From ENR-C587 sp942493235 (GTDB lineage: Bacteria; Bacteroidota; Ignavibacteria; Kapaibacteriales; UBA2268), in the NCBI GenBank assembly GCA_942493235.1, contig OW818676.1, positions 3,906,001 through 3,970,000 on the forward strand: a stretch of 64,000 bases of DNA, read 5' to 3'. A model generated the notes under the pieces. That model saw nothing but the letters and a program-made list of their open reading frames with translations, made no database searches and had not been told where the DNA came from. Position numbers and translations under genes: made by a program. Position 1 is the stretch's first letter, and each line of letters begins with the position of its first letter. Positions 18,843-27,069 of the stretch are shown piece after piece.

Positions 18843-19280
18843 TTATTTCTGAAATTCTGGAATAAATAATATTTCTTCTTCGGTAAATACTTTTATTCCA
18901 TTCTCTTTTAACAAATTTGCTGTAACTCCGTCTCCATCTATTAATTTACCGCTGAAAGTACCATCATAGATTTCATTAGAACCACATGAAGGTGAATTTG
19001 CCTTGAGAATTGCTGTTTTACAATTGCAAAGTTTTGCAATATCCAATATTATCTCAGCTCCCTTGATAAATTTGTCGGTTACATCTGTTCCGGTTTTGGA
19101 AATTACTCTATTACCTATAATTTCGCAAGGCTCTCTCGGAGTAGATAATCCTCCCAATTGTTCAGGACATAAAGGAATAGCCTTACCCTCTTTTAGTAAG
19201 GTCATAATCTGAGGGTAAGGTTTGCTTTCTCCGTTGTAACGGCACGGAATTCCGGCTAAACAAGCACTGATAATTAACAT
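18843..19280 (-). CDS. DUF523 family protein (YbbK-like)
   Basis: 145 residues from the ATG at 19280, chosen because family members begin M-[IL]-[IV]-S-A-C-L; a TTG at 19298 is in frame but overlaps the upstream gene. Conserved features are ISACLAGIPCRYNGE, PLCPEQLGGLSTPREP and ILKANSPSCG, with several cysteines. The family is widespread and of unknown biochemical role. The gene lies 14 bases behind the AbiEii-like gene and follows GAAAGAG, so it may share its transcript. Confidence 0.88.
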   Translation of the reverse strand: MLIISACLAGIPCRYNGESKPYPQIMTLLKEGKAIPLCPEQLGGLSTPREPCEIIGNRVISKTGTDVTDKFIKGAEIILDIAKLCNCKTAILKANSPSCGSNEIYDGTFSGKLIDGDGVTANLLKENGIKVFTEEEILFIPEFQK

Positions 19281-19294
19281 AACAGCTCTTTCAA

Positions 19295-19939
19295 TCAATT
19301 ATTGTTTTGTATATACCTTTTTACTTCTGCTTCAAAAGTCTGCTTGATTTTACTCCATTCGAAATCACCTAACGATAAGGGTGCGGGTTCATAATCAGCA
19401 TCATCAAAATATGTTAAACTTTTCAATATGTGAAGATGATTAGTATTCTGAAATTTCTTGTCAAATAAATTAAACATATCTTTTAAAGTATATTTTTCTA
19501 ATAAAGAATAAATATCAAAGAAATCCCTCTTATATCCACGCCCGGCAATCGCTGATAATTTCATCGGAATAATATCTTCAATTGAAAGTAATCTGATGTT
19601 TTCAATATTTACAATCGGTTTAATTAGCGGATAAGAGTATTTGACAATGTCAATTTTAACAAATACATTTGAATCGTCAGGATAATTAATTTCCAAATGA
19701 AGTGCATTTTTCTGGACACTAATATTATTTGTCTTGAAATTTGAATTTAACGCACTTAAAATCAATTCTTCATCAAAGTCATTTTGATTAAAAAAATGAA
19801 GTGCAACTGAAATTCTGTGCCCAAGCTGTAAAGCTAAAGCTGTTCCACCAACTAAAAAGAAATCTTTTAGTTCGGTCATAGACATCAGCTTTTGTAGTAA
19901 CTGCAAAGTTGTCGGATAGACGGCTCTAAATTGTAACAT
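19295..19939 (-). CDS. AbiEii/AbiGii-type nucleotidyltransferase toxin with altered active site
   Basis: 214 residues. The family signature FFLVGGTALALQLGHR is clear, as are KIDIVKYSYPL and the SIEDIIPMKLSAIAGRGYKR block with the conserved Lys and the DFFDIYSLLEKY that follows. In typical AbiEii proteins the GG[ST]AL helix is followed by S-[VI]-D-L-D-F-F, which binds the metal. Here the sequence is SVALHFF, so both acidic residues are replaced. The start ATG follows a strong GGAGGA. The gene overlaps the upstream partner by 55 bases. AbiE systems block phage growth as type IV toxin-antitoxin pairs. The replaced residues suggest the copy may be inactive or changed, which is an inference. Confidence 0.85.
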   Translation of the reverse strand: MLQFRAVYPTTLQLLQKLMSMTELKDFFLVGGTALALQLGHRISVALHFFNQNDFDEELILSALNSNFKTNNISVQKNALHLEINYPDDSNVFVKIDIVKYSYPLIKPIVNIENIRLLSIEDIIPMKLSAIAGRGYKRDFFDIYSLLEKYTLKDMFNLFDKKFQNTNHLHILKSLTYFDDADYEPAPLSLGDFEWSKIKQTFEAEVKRYIQNNN

Positions 19940-20184
19940 CTGAAATCCTCCTTCTCAATTTTAAAAAATGATTGGCAGAAATTGAAAGTCAATTTATCCA
20001 TACTTCTGATTTGCTTTATGTCTTCTTTAACCCTGTTAAAGCCATAATATTTCAAGAGTTCTCTAAAATCTTGCAAGTCCCCTTTATTTATTACTCTTTC
20101 TATTACAAATCGAGTATTTTTCTTATAGTCAATGTCTTGGAAGTTTATACCGCCAAATATAGTATTATTAAGTATTGGGTTCAT
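19885..20184 (-). CDS. Putative antitoxin partner of the AbiEii-like protein (DUF6922-like)
   Basis: 99 residues, MNPILNNTIFGGINFQDIDY..., with the segment 'TRFVIERVINKGDLQDFRELLKYYG' (given here in parts: TRFVIERVINKGDLQDF and RELLKYYG). Proteins of this type commonly stand upstream of AbiEii genes and are thought to be their antitoxins or regulators. The 3' end overlaps the toxin start by 55 bases on the same strand, typical of translational coupling. No DNA-binding motif is obvious by eye. The role is inferred from position and similarity. Confidence 0.65.
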   Translation of the reverse strand: MNPILNNTIFGGINFQDIDYKKNTRFVIERVINKGDLQDFRELLKYYGFNRVKEDIKQIRSMDKLTFNFCQSFFKIEKEDFRCYNLEPSIRQLCSYYKS

Positions 20185-20222
20185 TTTTAGTTTGCTTTAC
20201 ATTGTTTTGATATTTATTTATT

Positions 20223-20636
20223 TTATTTATTTATTTTGCTCGTATCCATATAGAGTATATTCCAGCGATGATTATCCAAATCGCAGAATGCACACCCATA
20301 CATCCACCCCATCACTTCTTCAGGTTCGGCAAATACAGTTCCGCCGGCTATTTTGACTTTCTCGGCTATTTCATCTACATCTGCTCTGCTGTCAACTTGC
20401 AAATCAATAAGAATCTCACTTGATTTTTCAGTATCTGTAACCTCATGGCGGATAAATCCTTTAAACATATCTTCTCTAAAAAGCATGATTACTGACTTGC
20501 CTTCTCCACATATCAAGCAGGCTGAATCAGCATTTACACCGTGAGAGTCATTAAATTCAAAGCCTAAAGCAGTGAAAAATTCTCGTGATTTCATCACATC
20601 TTTAACCGATATATTCAGCCACATATCTTTTATCAT
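20223..20636 (-). CDS. VOC family protein (glyoxalase/bleomycin-resistance fold)
   Basis: 137 residues. The two beta-alpha-beta-beta-beta halves of the vicinal oxygen chelate fold are recognisable: MWLNISVKDVMKSREFFTAL with GFEFND in the first, and VDEIAEKVKIAGGTVFAEPE with GCAFCDLDNHRWNILYMD in the second. Substrate cannot be told from sequence; many such small proteins are uncharacterised. It lies 13 bases behind mscL on the same strand, so the two are likely co-transcribed. Confidence 0.85.
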   Translation of the reverse strand: MIKDMWLNISVKDVMKSREFFTALGFEFNDSHGVNADSACLICGEGKSVIMLFREDMFKGFIRHEVTDTEKSSEILIDLQVDSRADVDEIAEKVKIAGGTVFAEPEEVMGWMYGCAFCDLDNHRWNILYMDTSKINK

Positions 20637-20649
20637 ATTTTATACTTTT

Positions 20650-21054
20650 TTACTTTTTCAATAAATCTCTTATTTCAGTCAATAATTTCTCTTGTACCGG
20701 TGGCTCAGCAGCCGGAGCTTCTTCTTGTTTCTTTTTCATTTTATTCATAGCTTTTACAAGTAAGAACATAAAAAAGGCGACTATAATAAAATCAATTGTA
20801 ACTGTTATAATTTCGCCGTATTTGATTGCTGTTTCAGGACTTATCATTTTGCCGACTTCATTGATTTTTGCCTCGGTTAGAATTATTTTAAGCGATTTAA
20901 AGTCTATACCGGCTGTTAGTTTACCAACTATGGGCATTACCAAACCGTCAATAAATGATGTTACAAGCTTACCAAAAGCCGCACCCATAACAAAAGCAAC
21001 TGCTATATCAATTAGGTTGCCTTTTACTGCAAATTCTTTAAATTCTTTAAACAT
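20650..21054 (-). CDS. mscL: Large-conductance mechanosensitive channel
   Basis: 134 residues from the ATG at 21054, which follows CGGAGCAG and gives the standard start MFKEFKEFAVKGNLIDIAVA. A TTG further upstream is in frame but adds residues without family support. Two transmembrane helices (IDIAVAFVMGAAFGKLVTSF and ITVTIDFIIVAFFMFLLVKA) flank a periplasmic loop. The C-terminal helix (EKLLTEIRDLLKK) follows a Pro/Ala-rich linker. MscL opens on membrane tension during hypo-osmotic shock. Confidence 0.95.
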   Translation of the reverse strand: MFKEFKEFAVKGNLIDIAVAFVMGAAFGKLVTSFIDGLVMPIVGKLTAGIDFKSLKIILTEAKINEVGKMISPETAIKYGEIITVTIDFIIVAFFMFLLVKAMNKMKKKQEEAPAAEPPVQEKLLTEIRDLLKK

Positions 21055-21361
21055 AATCTGCTCCGTTAATAAATTAATAATCTGAATCAAGTATTCCCGT
21101 TAACTATCTAATAGATAAACACAAATTAAATAAATAAAAGTATATTTCCAAAAATATTATTTAATAGCCTTTTGGAAAAGAATAATTTTTGGATTGTCTC
21201 ATTGTCAGGTATCTTTTTTTATTTCGCTGAAATTGCAAAGATAATGCCATTATGTATTTAAAGTCATTCAGATCTACCTATACTCTACGCTGTAATGTAG
21301 AATTAAAGACACAAAAGCGGCATTAATACTGAGTCATTTTAAACCAACTGTAAATCGTGAA

Positions 21362-21394
21362 AGATATTCCATATCCGGTAGATATGGAATATCT
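21362..21394. repeat. Perfect 14 bp hairpin in the intergenic region
   Basis: AGATATTCCATATC and GATATGGAATATCT are exact reverse complements around CGGTA. It lies between the OsmC-like gene end and mscL, both on the minus strand. No T tract follows, so termination is uncertain. The rest of 21055-21594 shows no gene; it should hold the mscL promoter. Confidence 0.7.
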
Positions 21395-21594
21395 AAAAGT
21401 ATGTTTTATTTATATAAGCTTGTCATGAAGAACGAAGTAAAGAATGATTGCTTTTAGTGCATCTGTGCGAAATAATCAAAACTTATTTCATTTGCACTGG
21501 ATTGATTATACTAAAAATAGTATATTGTAAAATAGAAATAGAAATGCTTCATACTAAGTTACGAAATATATATTTGTTAGTTTGTAAATGTATT

Positions 21595-22113
21595 TCATTG
21601 CTTTTCGATTTCGATTTCAATCGGAGTGCTATTATTGACATTATCAATTGCAGCTCCTTTATCCATAACCTCTTTAATAAAACTCTGTTTTTCTTCGTCT
21701 GTCATATTTGATTTGAATGATATTTTGATTTTAAGCCCTGCAAATCCTGCTCTGATATTATCATTTTTCCCCATTGCTTTAGAGAAATCAATTTCTCCAT
21801 ATACGTTAATGTGAACATCAGTTATTACGATTTTTTTAATATAAGCCAGAAATTGAATTGTTGAAGCTATACAGCTACCATAAGATATTGCTAACATTTC
21901 CGGTGGAGTTGGACCTTTATTATCTGCTCCGAATTCAAGAGGCTGGTCCACAATTACTGTGTGATTTCTCACTTTGCATTCTAATGTCCTATTTTTGATT
22001 TCCTTAATTTCGGCATTAACCTTGAAAATATTCTTATTCTCAGGCTCATTGGTTTGAGCATAAGTACTAACGACTACAAAGATTAATATAATAATACAAT
22101 AAAAATATTTCAT
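21595..22113 (-). CDS. Exported OsmC-like protein lacking the second redox cysteine
   Basis: 172 residues. The N-terminus (MKYFYCIIILIFVVVSTYAQ) is a signal peptide, unusual because OsmC/Ohr proteins normally work in the cytoplasm as peroxidases. The OsmC fold is recognised from 'HTVIVDQPLEFGADNKGPTP' and AISYGSCIASTIQFLAYIK, which carries the first cysteine. It is also recognised from the IDFSKAMGK and FAGLKIKISF strands. The second, resolving cysteine region is normally something like RCP(I/V)xDN; here it reads KGAAIDNVNN. The active site is therefore incomplete. The role is unknown; a periplasmic binding function is possible. Confidence 0.8.
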   Translation of the reverse strand: MKYFYCIIILIFVVVSTYAQTNEPENKNIFKVNAEIKEIKNRTLECKVRNHTVIVDQPLEFGADNKGPTPPEMLAISYGSCIASTIQFLAYIKKIVITDVHINVYGEIDFSKAMGKNDNIRAGFAGLKIKISFKSNMTDEEKQSFIKEVMDKGAAIDNVNNSTPIEIEIEKQ

Positions 22114-22336
22114 AAAATAACTTTCAAAACAATAAATAATATATGTGAATTATTTCAAGCAATTATTAGATACTTATTTTTTAGAAAAGTTTCTTAAATA
22201 AAATTACAAATGTTATTCAATAAATCGCAGAAATTCCAATTACCTTAAATCATAAACAAATTTTTCGTATAATATTTCGTCTTTGTACAACTAAAATAAG
22301 AATAATTTAATATTTTAATTTCAAATAGGAATAAAC

Positions 22337-23650
22337 ATGAGTAATTTACCAGCCAAAAAAGCTCAAGGCAATTTTAGTCAAGTCGATGGCAAATATTGCG
22401 TTAGAGATATTTCTCTTGCTGAAGAAGGCAGAATGTTAATAGATTGGGCAGAATCAAGAATGCCGGTTATTAAAACACTTAGAGAGCAATATAGCAAAAC
22501 CAAACCTTTTGCCGGATATAAAATCGCAGGTTGTTTGCATGTAACTAAAGAAACTGCCGTTCTTATTCGCTTATTTGCCGATGCCGGTGCCGAAATTTCT
22601 TGGTCAGGATGTAATCCTTTATCAACAAATGATGCTGTTGCTGCCGCACTTGCCGCTGACGGTATTTCAATCTATGCTTGGTATGGAAATCACGAAGATT
22701 TCTACTGGTGTATAGACAGAACTATTGACAATCCGCCTCATCTTACTTTAGATGACGGTTGTGATTTAATCAATACCGTTCACGAACACTACCCCGATAT
22801 GGCTAAAAACTTTGTTATCGGCGGAACCGAAGAAACTACTACCGGTGTTCACAGATTGCGTGCCAGAGCCGCTGCAGGTAATTTATTCTATCCTGTTTAT
22901 GCTGTTAATGATGCTGAAACAAAATGGGATTTCGACAACGTTTATGGTACCGGTCAATCAACATTAGACGGTATTCTAAGAGCTACCTCGGTACTATTGG
23001 CAGGCAAAAACTTCGTAGTTTGCGGTCATGGTCATTGCGGAAGCGGTGTTGCCAAAAGAGCTAAAGGTATGGGAGCAAATACTATCGTTACCGAAGTAAA
23101 AGCTACTGCCGCATTAAAAGCTGTATTAGAGGGGCACGAAGCTATGTCTATGGAAGAAGCAGCAAAAGTCGGCGATGTATTCGTAACAGCTACAGGAGTA
23201 AAAGATATTATCCGCAAAAGCCATTATGAATCAATGAGAGACGGAGCAATTATTTGCAACACCGGTCATTATGATGCTGAAATCAATATTCCTGAATTAG
23301 AAGAAGTATCTGTAAGCAAACGCGAGATTCGTCCGAATTGCGAAGAATATACTTTAAAAAATGGCAAAAAAGTATTTTTATTGGCTCAAGGTCGTTTAGT
23401 GAACTTAGCTGCTGCAGAAGGGCATCCGTCGGAAGTAATGGATATGTCTTTTGCTAATCAATTCATGAGCCATTTAAGGTTAGTTGTCGCTCATAAAGCC
23501 GGCGAAAAATTACCAATAGCAGTTCTTGACCTGCCGGTTGAGCAAGATGAATTTATAGCAGAAACCAAATTAAAAGCTATGGGTATGAAAATTGATGCTT
23601 TAACTCCCGAACAATTATCATATATAAATGATTATAATCAAGGAACCTAA
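22337..23650 (+). CDS. ahcY: Adenosylhomocysteinase
   Basis: 437 residues. The enzyme cleaves S-adenosylhomocysteine to homocysteine and adenosine with bound NAD. Substrate-domain blocks SGCNPLSTNDAVAAAL and YGNHEDFYWCID are present. The NAD fold is FVVCGHGHCGSGVAKRAKGM, and the C-terminal part has FVTATGVKDII, ICNTGHYDAEI, and QGRLVNLAAAEGHPSEVMD. An ATG with TAGGAATAAAC upstream is the start. The last codons (YNQGT, stop) begin a segment that occurs again at 24954. A strong terminator follows, and then an accessory island. Confidence 0.96.
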   Translation: MSNLPAKKAQGNFSQVDGKYCVRDISLAEEGRMLIDWAESRMPVIKTLREQYSKTKPFAGYKIAGCLHVTKETAVLIRLFADAGAEISWSGCNPLSTNDAVAAALAADGISIYAWYGNHEDFYWCIDRTIDNPPHLTLDDGCDLINTVHEHYPDMAKNFVIGGTEETTTGVHRLRARAAAGNLFYPVYAVNDAETKWDFDNVYGTGQSTLDGILRATSVLLAGKNFVVCGHGHCGSGVAKRAKGMGANTIVTEVKATAALKAVLEGHEAMSMEEAAKVGDVFVTATGVKDIIRKSHYESMRDGAIICNTGHYDAEINIPELEEVSVSKREIRPNCEEYTLKNGKKVFLLAQGRLVNLAAAEGHPSEVMDMSFANQFMSHLRLVVAHKAGEKLPIAVLDLPVEQDEFIAETKLKAMGMKIDALTPEQLSYINDYNQGT

Positions 23651-23758
23651 TAAGCTCTTTTGTTAAAATTATTAATAGCCTTCCCGAATAGATTTTCTAA
23701 ATGGGAAGGCTTTTTGTTTTTGTTGTTTGCTTGATAATTTGTAAATTTGTTTATCATT
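23632..23758 (+). repeat. ahcY gene-end/terminator repeat, copy 1
   Basis: It covers the last codons of ahcY, the terminator and the downstream TTTGCTTGATAATTTGTAAA segment. It is matched almost base for base by 24954-25079 (a few substitutions and one 1-base gap) and more loosely by 26053-26132. The following gene is an accessory nuclease. Confidence 0.9.
23677..23720 (+). terminator. Rho-independent terminator of ahcY
   Basis: AGCCTTCCC and GGGAAGGCT form a 9 bp stem followed by TTTTTGTTTTTG. The stem and its flanks are repeated in the island downstream. Confidence 0.9.
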
Positions 23759-23811
23759 ATGTATAGCTGAATTGAGCTGATTATTATGGATATATGAAAG
23801 ATTAAAAGATA

Positions 23812-24822
23812 ATGGATAAAATACATCAAGATACTTCTATATATCTAAAACTTGTTGACACAATTGGTACTACAATTGAAACAGCACGGTTAAGAGCTGT
23901 TCAAGCGGTCAATAATGAATTGCTAAGGGCTAATTGGGAAATCGGTAAATACATAGTCGAATTTGAGCAAAATGGAAATGAAAAAGCTGAATATGGCAGT
24001 TCCTTATTGGCTAACTTGTCCAAAGATTTAAAACTAAGATTTAAAAAAGGATTTAGTAAAAGTAATATTTATTTGATGCGGCAATTATTTATCAAATATC
24101 CAATTTTCCAGTCAGTGATTGGAAAATTGACTTGGACACATTATGCAGAGCTACTTGGTGTATCAGACGATTATGCAAGAGGATTTTATGAGAAGCAAGC
24201 AATGAATGAAAATTGGAGTGTCCGTGAATTAAAAAGGCAAATTAATTCATCATTATTTGAGCGATTAGCACTGAGTCAGGATAAATCCGGAGTATTAAAG
24301 TTATCTAAAAATGGGCAAATAATCTTGAATCCCAAAGATATTGTTAAAGATCCCTATATTTTAGAGTTTCTACAAATTCCTCATGATCATCGCATGACTG
24401 AAAGCAAATTAGAACAAAAAATAATCAATAATTTACAAACTTTTTTATTAGAATTAGGTAAAGGTTTCTCTTTTGTGGGTCGTCAATATCGGATAACGTT
24501 GGATAATGAACATTATTATGTTGATTTAGTATTTTACCACATGATATTAAAATGCTTTGTGCTAATCGATTTGAAAACAAAACACATTAAGCATCAGGAC
24601 ATTGGGCAAATAAATATGTACTTAAATTATTTTAAATCCGAGGAAAACACCGAGGATGATAATCCTCCTATTGGCATTGTCTTGGGTGCAGATAAAAATG
24701 ATATTTTGGTCGAATATGCACTTGGTGGAATTTCGAATAATATTTTCGTTTCCAAATATCAACTATACTTACCAAACAAGAAAGAATTAGAACAAAAAGT
24801 AATAGATATTATGTCATTATAA
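23812..24822 (+). CDS. DUF1016/YhcG-type PD-(D/E)XK nuclease
   Basis: 336 residues. The N-terminal DUF1016 helical domain (RAVQAVNNELLRANWEIGKY and NIYLMRQLFIKYP) is followed by the PDDEXK nuclease domain. The nuclease domain shows LLELGKGFSFVGRQYRITL, the first Asp in YYVDLVFYH, then CFVLIDLKT (D-x-K in place of E-x-K, common in this family) and GQINMYLNYF. YhcG-type proteins are associated with mobile elements, restriction systems and abortive infection, but the biological role is unsettled. It is the first cargo gene of the ahcY island, flanked by two copies of the ahcY terminator segment. A related gene is at 60.7 kb. Confidence 0.9.
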   Translation: MDKIHQDTSIYLKLVDTIGTTIETARLRAVQAVNNELLRANWEIGKYIVEFEQNGNEKAEYGSSLLANLSKDLKLRFKKGFSKSNIYLMRQLFIKYPIFQSVIGKLTWTHYAELLGVSDDYARGFYEKQAMNENWSVRELKRQINSSLFERLALSQDKSGVLKLSKNGQIILNPKDIVKDPYILEFLQIPHDHRMTESKLEQKIINNLQTFLLELGKGFSFVGRQYRITLDNEHYYVDLVFYHMILKCFVLIDLKTKHIKHQDIGQINMYLNYFKSEENTEDDNPPIGIVLGADKNDILVEYALGGISNNIFVSKYQLYLPNKKELEQKVIDIMSL

Positions 24823-24953
24823 TATTATTGGTTGGTTGTCTGTTTTTTCTTGTTGAGCTTATATCTTTATATTGTATATATGTGCTATCCATTATATAAA
24901 TAATAGAATTGGAATTTCACAGTTGTTGATTAGAAAATTTCCAAATAAACATA

Positions 24954-25079
24954 CTTATAATCAAGGAACCTAATAAGCTCTTTTGTTAAAATTATTAATA
25001 GCCTTCCCTAATAGATTTACTAAGTGGAAGGCTTTTTGTTTTTGTTGTTTGCTTGATAATTTGTAAATTTGTTTATCAT
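24954..25079 (+). repeat. ahcY gene-end/terminator repeat, copy 2
   Basis: This copy begins TTATAATCAAGGAACCTAAT, the same as the last ahcY codons and stop, and includes a terminator stem (AGCCTTCC..GGAAGGCT) with TTTTTG. It continues to the same TTTGTTTATCATT as copy 1. Directly behind it, 25082-25105 resembles the leader core of the rpsA island. DNA from 24823 to 24953 holds no gene. Confidence 0.9.
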
Positions 25080-25081
25080 TT

Positions 25082-25105
25082 ATTGCGATGTCGAAGTTAG
25101 GTGAG
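25082..25105 (+). other. Leader-core-like sequence behind ahcY repeat copy 2
   Basis: The 24 bases begin ATTGCGATG and end GAAGTTAGGTGAG. By my alignment they match the core at 63271-63294 at about 16 of 24 positions. The eight bases TATCATTT shortly before are also shared. It lies just before the Bro-N gene. Confidence 0.4.
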
Positions 25106-25160
25106 AAATTTATAAATTACAATATTAAAGTGACTTACTATCCAATATTGAAAGCAAACT

Positions 25161-26018
25161 ATGAAACAGCAGAATGCAATTCAAGTATTTGAAGAAAAAA
25201 ATGTGCGTACCCTTTGGGATGCCGACCAAGAGAAGTGGTATATTTCTATTATTGATGTTGTCTCTATTTTAACAGATAGTAAAGATGCGAATGCATACTG
25301 GAGAAAGCTTAAGCAACGTCTCAAAGCAGAGGGAAACGAAACCGTGACAAATTGTCACGGTTTGAAAATGCTCGCTCCTGACGGTAAAATGAGATTAACC
25401 GATGTAGCCGATACAGAGCAGCTATTTAGACTTATTCAATCTATTCCGTCGGCTAAAGCAGAGCCTTTCAAACTTTGGTTAGCTCACATTGCCAGCGAAC
25501 GTCTGGACGAAATGCAAGACCCCGAGCTAAGCATAGACAGAGCCTTAGACCAATATCTTAGACTTGGGTATAGCGAAAGCTGGATTAATCAACGACTGAA
25601 AAGTATCGAGATTCGTAAGGAATTAACAGATGAATGGAAAAGTCGCGGAGTTAGCCAAGGACAACAATTCGCCACTCTTACCGATGTAATTACAAAAACT
25701 TGGTCAGGAAAAACTACTAAAGAATATAAAGTATTCAAGGGTTTGAAAAAAGAAAATCTAAGAAATAATATGACTAATACCGAATTAATTTTAAATATGC
25801 TCGCCGAAGCATCAACTAAAGATATTTCGCAGGCAGTCAAACCTACTACTTTTGAAGAAAACAAAACCGTTGCCAGACAAGGCGGAAATGTAGCGAAAGT
25901 TGCGTTAAATGAATTAGAAGCTCAAACTGGGAAAAATGTAGTAAGCAACATAAATGCAAAGCAAACTATTGAAAATAAGATATTAGATGCAGCAACAGAT
26001 AATGAATTAGGAAATTGA
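25161..26018 (+). CDS. Bro-N domain protein (phage antirepressor-like)
   Basis: 285 residues. The N-terminus has the Bro-N fold (AIQVFEEKNVRTLWDADQEK, WYISIIDVVSILTDSKDANA, YWRKLKQRLKAEG), usually a DNA-binding domain in phage antirepressors and related regulators. The central part (KLWLAHIASERLDEMQDPEL) and C-terminus are family-typical but without known function. It is the second cargo gene of the ahcY island, on the + strand. The ATG follows AAAGCAAACT. A functional link to the DUF1016 gene is suggested only by proximity, and by the RhuM/DUF1016 neighbours in the rpsA island. Confidence 0.8.
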   Translation: MKQQNAIQVFEEKNVRTLWDADQEKWYISIIDVVSILTDSKDANAYWRKLKQRLKAEGNETVTNCHGLKMLAPDGKMRLTDVADTEQLFRLIQSIPSAKAEPFKLWLAHIASERLDEMQDPELSIDRALDQYLRLGYSESWINQRLKSIEIRKELTDEWKSRGVSQGQQFATLTDVITKTWSGKTTKEYKVFKGLKKENLRNNMTNTELILNMLAEASTKDISQAVKPTTFEENKTVARQGGNVAKVALNELEAQTGKNVVSNINAKQTIENKILDAATDNELGN

Positions 26019-26052
26019 TTTCTCTAATTGTAAAATCTACTTTTATTTCTAT

Positions 26053-26132
26053 GAACCTAATTAACTCCCGAATTATTACGTAAAAAGCTTTCCCTAATAG
26101 ATTTACTAAGTGGAAGGCTTTTTGTTTGTTGT
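26053..26132 (+). repeat. ahcY gene-end/terminator repeat, copy 3 (diverged)
   Basis: It begins GAACCTAATTAACTC and contains CCCTAATAGATTTACTAAGT with GGAAGGCTTTTTG, as in copy 2, but with more changes at the 5' side. It closes the island after the Bro-N gene; the stem (AGCTTTCC..GGAAGGCT) can act as terminator for both strands. Confidence 0.8.
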
Positions 26133-26178
26133 TATGCTTCCAAATATACTGCACATCTATCAATAAATATTTATATTC

Positions 26179-27069
26179 TTATGCCGGTATAGCAATTTCA
26201 TAAGCATTACCTTTTGGAGTTGGCAATGCTCTTTTAAGTATCCACGGGTTTAAAAGCTTAACATCTTTATAAGTAGTTCCTTGTTTTTTTGCCCAATCGG
26301 CAAGATTATCAATAGCTTGTGAAACTTTAACCATTTTCACTTTATCCGGTGTATATAATTGCTCAGGTTTAAGTAAAAAACCGTATTTTTCAGGATGAGT
26401 CATTATCTCTTTAATAACTACAATCCTTAAAATATAACGTGAAGTTTCTTCATTGAGGAACATCTCAAAATAGTCTGTTACACCCTGAAACTCTTTTGTT
26501 TCATTAACTCCGGTATGCCCCATATTATATCCAGCAGCTGCCATAATCCATGACTTATGTTTGCTATAGCCCTGCTTTAGATATTTGCAGGCTGAATAGG
26601 TACTTTTTTCTGGATTTCTTCTTTCGTCAATATTTTCATCTACTATCATTCCCATAGCTTTTGCAGTAGATTCCATAAATTGCCATAATCCGACAGCTCC
26701 TTTGCCGGAACGAGACATATAGAGAGCCGATTCGGCTACGGATAAATATTTCAAATCGTCAGGTACATTTTCTTCTTTTAGAACTCTCTCGAATGTGGGG
26801 AAATATCTGCCGGCACGTTTAAGATATAGTATTACTTGACCCGGCTGCTGAAGCAACAGGTAAAATTCTCTCTCTACACGTTCGCGGACTTCGGGAATTT
26901 CTATAGGAATTCTCTCGCCACAGAAATCTAATTTATTCGGAAGTTGGAGTGACGATAAATAAGCGTTGAATTGAGTAGGTAACTCTTTATATGTTTGACT
27001 ATTAAGCTTTTCTGAATCTTTACATGAAATTAAAATGAAAACAAACATTACAAAATATAATTTCCTCAT
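26179..27069 (-). CDS. Lytic transglycosylase lipoprotein (SLT domain, MltD-like)
   Basis: 296 residues from the ATG at 27069 (MRKLYFVMFVFILISC), preceded by AAGAGGATTGATA; a TTG two codons upstream is less likely. FILISCKDS is a lipobox, so the enzyme is tethered to a membrane. The SLT domain shows the catalytic Glu in LSVAESALYMSRSGKGAVG, then LWQFMESTAKAMGM, and AAAGYNMGHTGV. Such enzymes cleave peptidoglycan glycan strands to make anhydromuropeptides. The C-terminus ends in a short LysM-like or linker segment (TYKDVKLLNPWILKRALPTP). Confidence 0.9.
   Translation of the reverse strand: MRKLYFVMFVFILISCKDSEKLNSQTYKELPTQFNAYLSSLQLPNKLDFCGERIPIEIPEVRERVEREFYLLLQQPGQVILYLKRAGRYFPTFERVLKEENVPDDLKYLSVAESALYMSRSGKGAVGLWQFMESTAKAMGMIVDENIDERRNPEKSTYSACKYLKQGYSKHKSWIMAAAGYNMGHTGVNETKEFQGVTDYFEMFLNEETSRYILRIVVIKEIMTHPEKYGFLLKPEQLYTPDKVKMVKVSQAIDNLADWAKKQGTTYKDVKLLNPWILKRALPTPKGNAYEIAIPA

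Noticed and set aside
23812..24822. Reading the DUF1016 gene as a transposase
   Set aside because: The PDDEXK and DUF1016 domains are clear and there are no inverted-repeat ends or target duplications around the gene itself other than the terminator copies.
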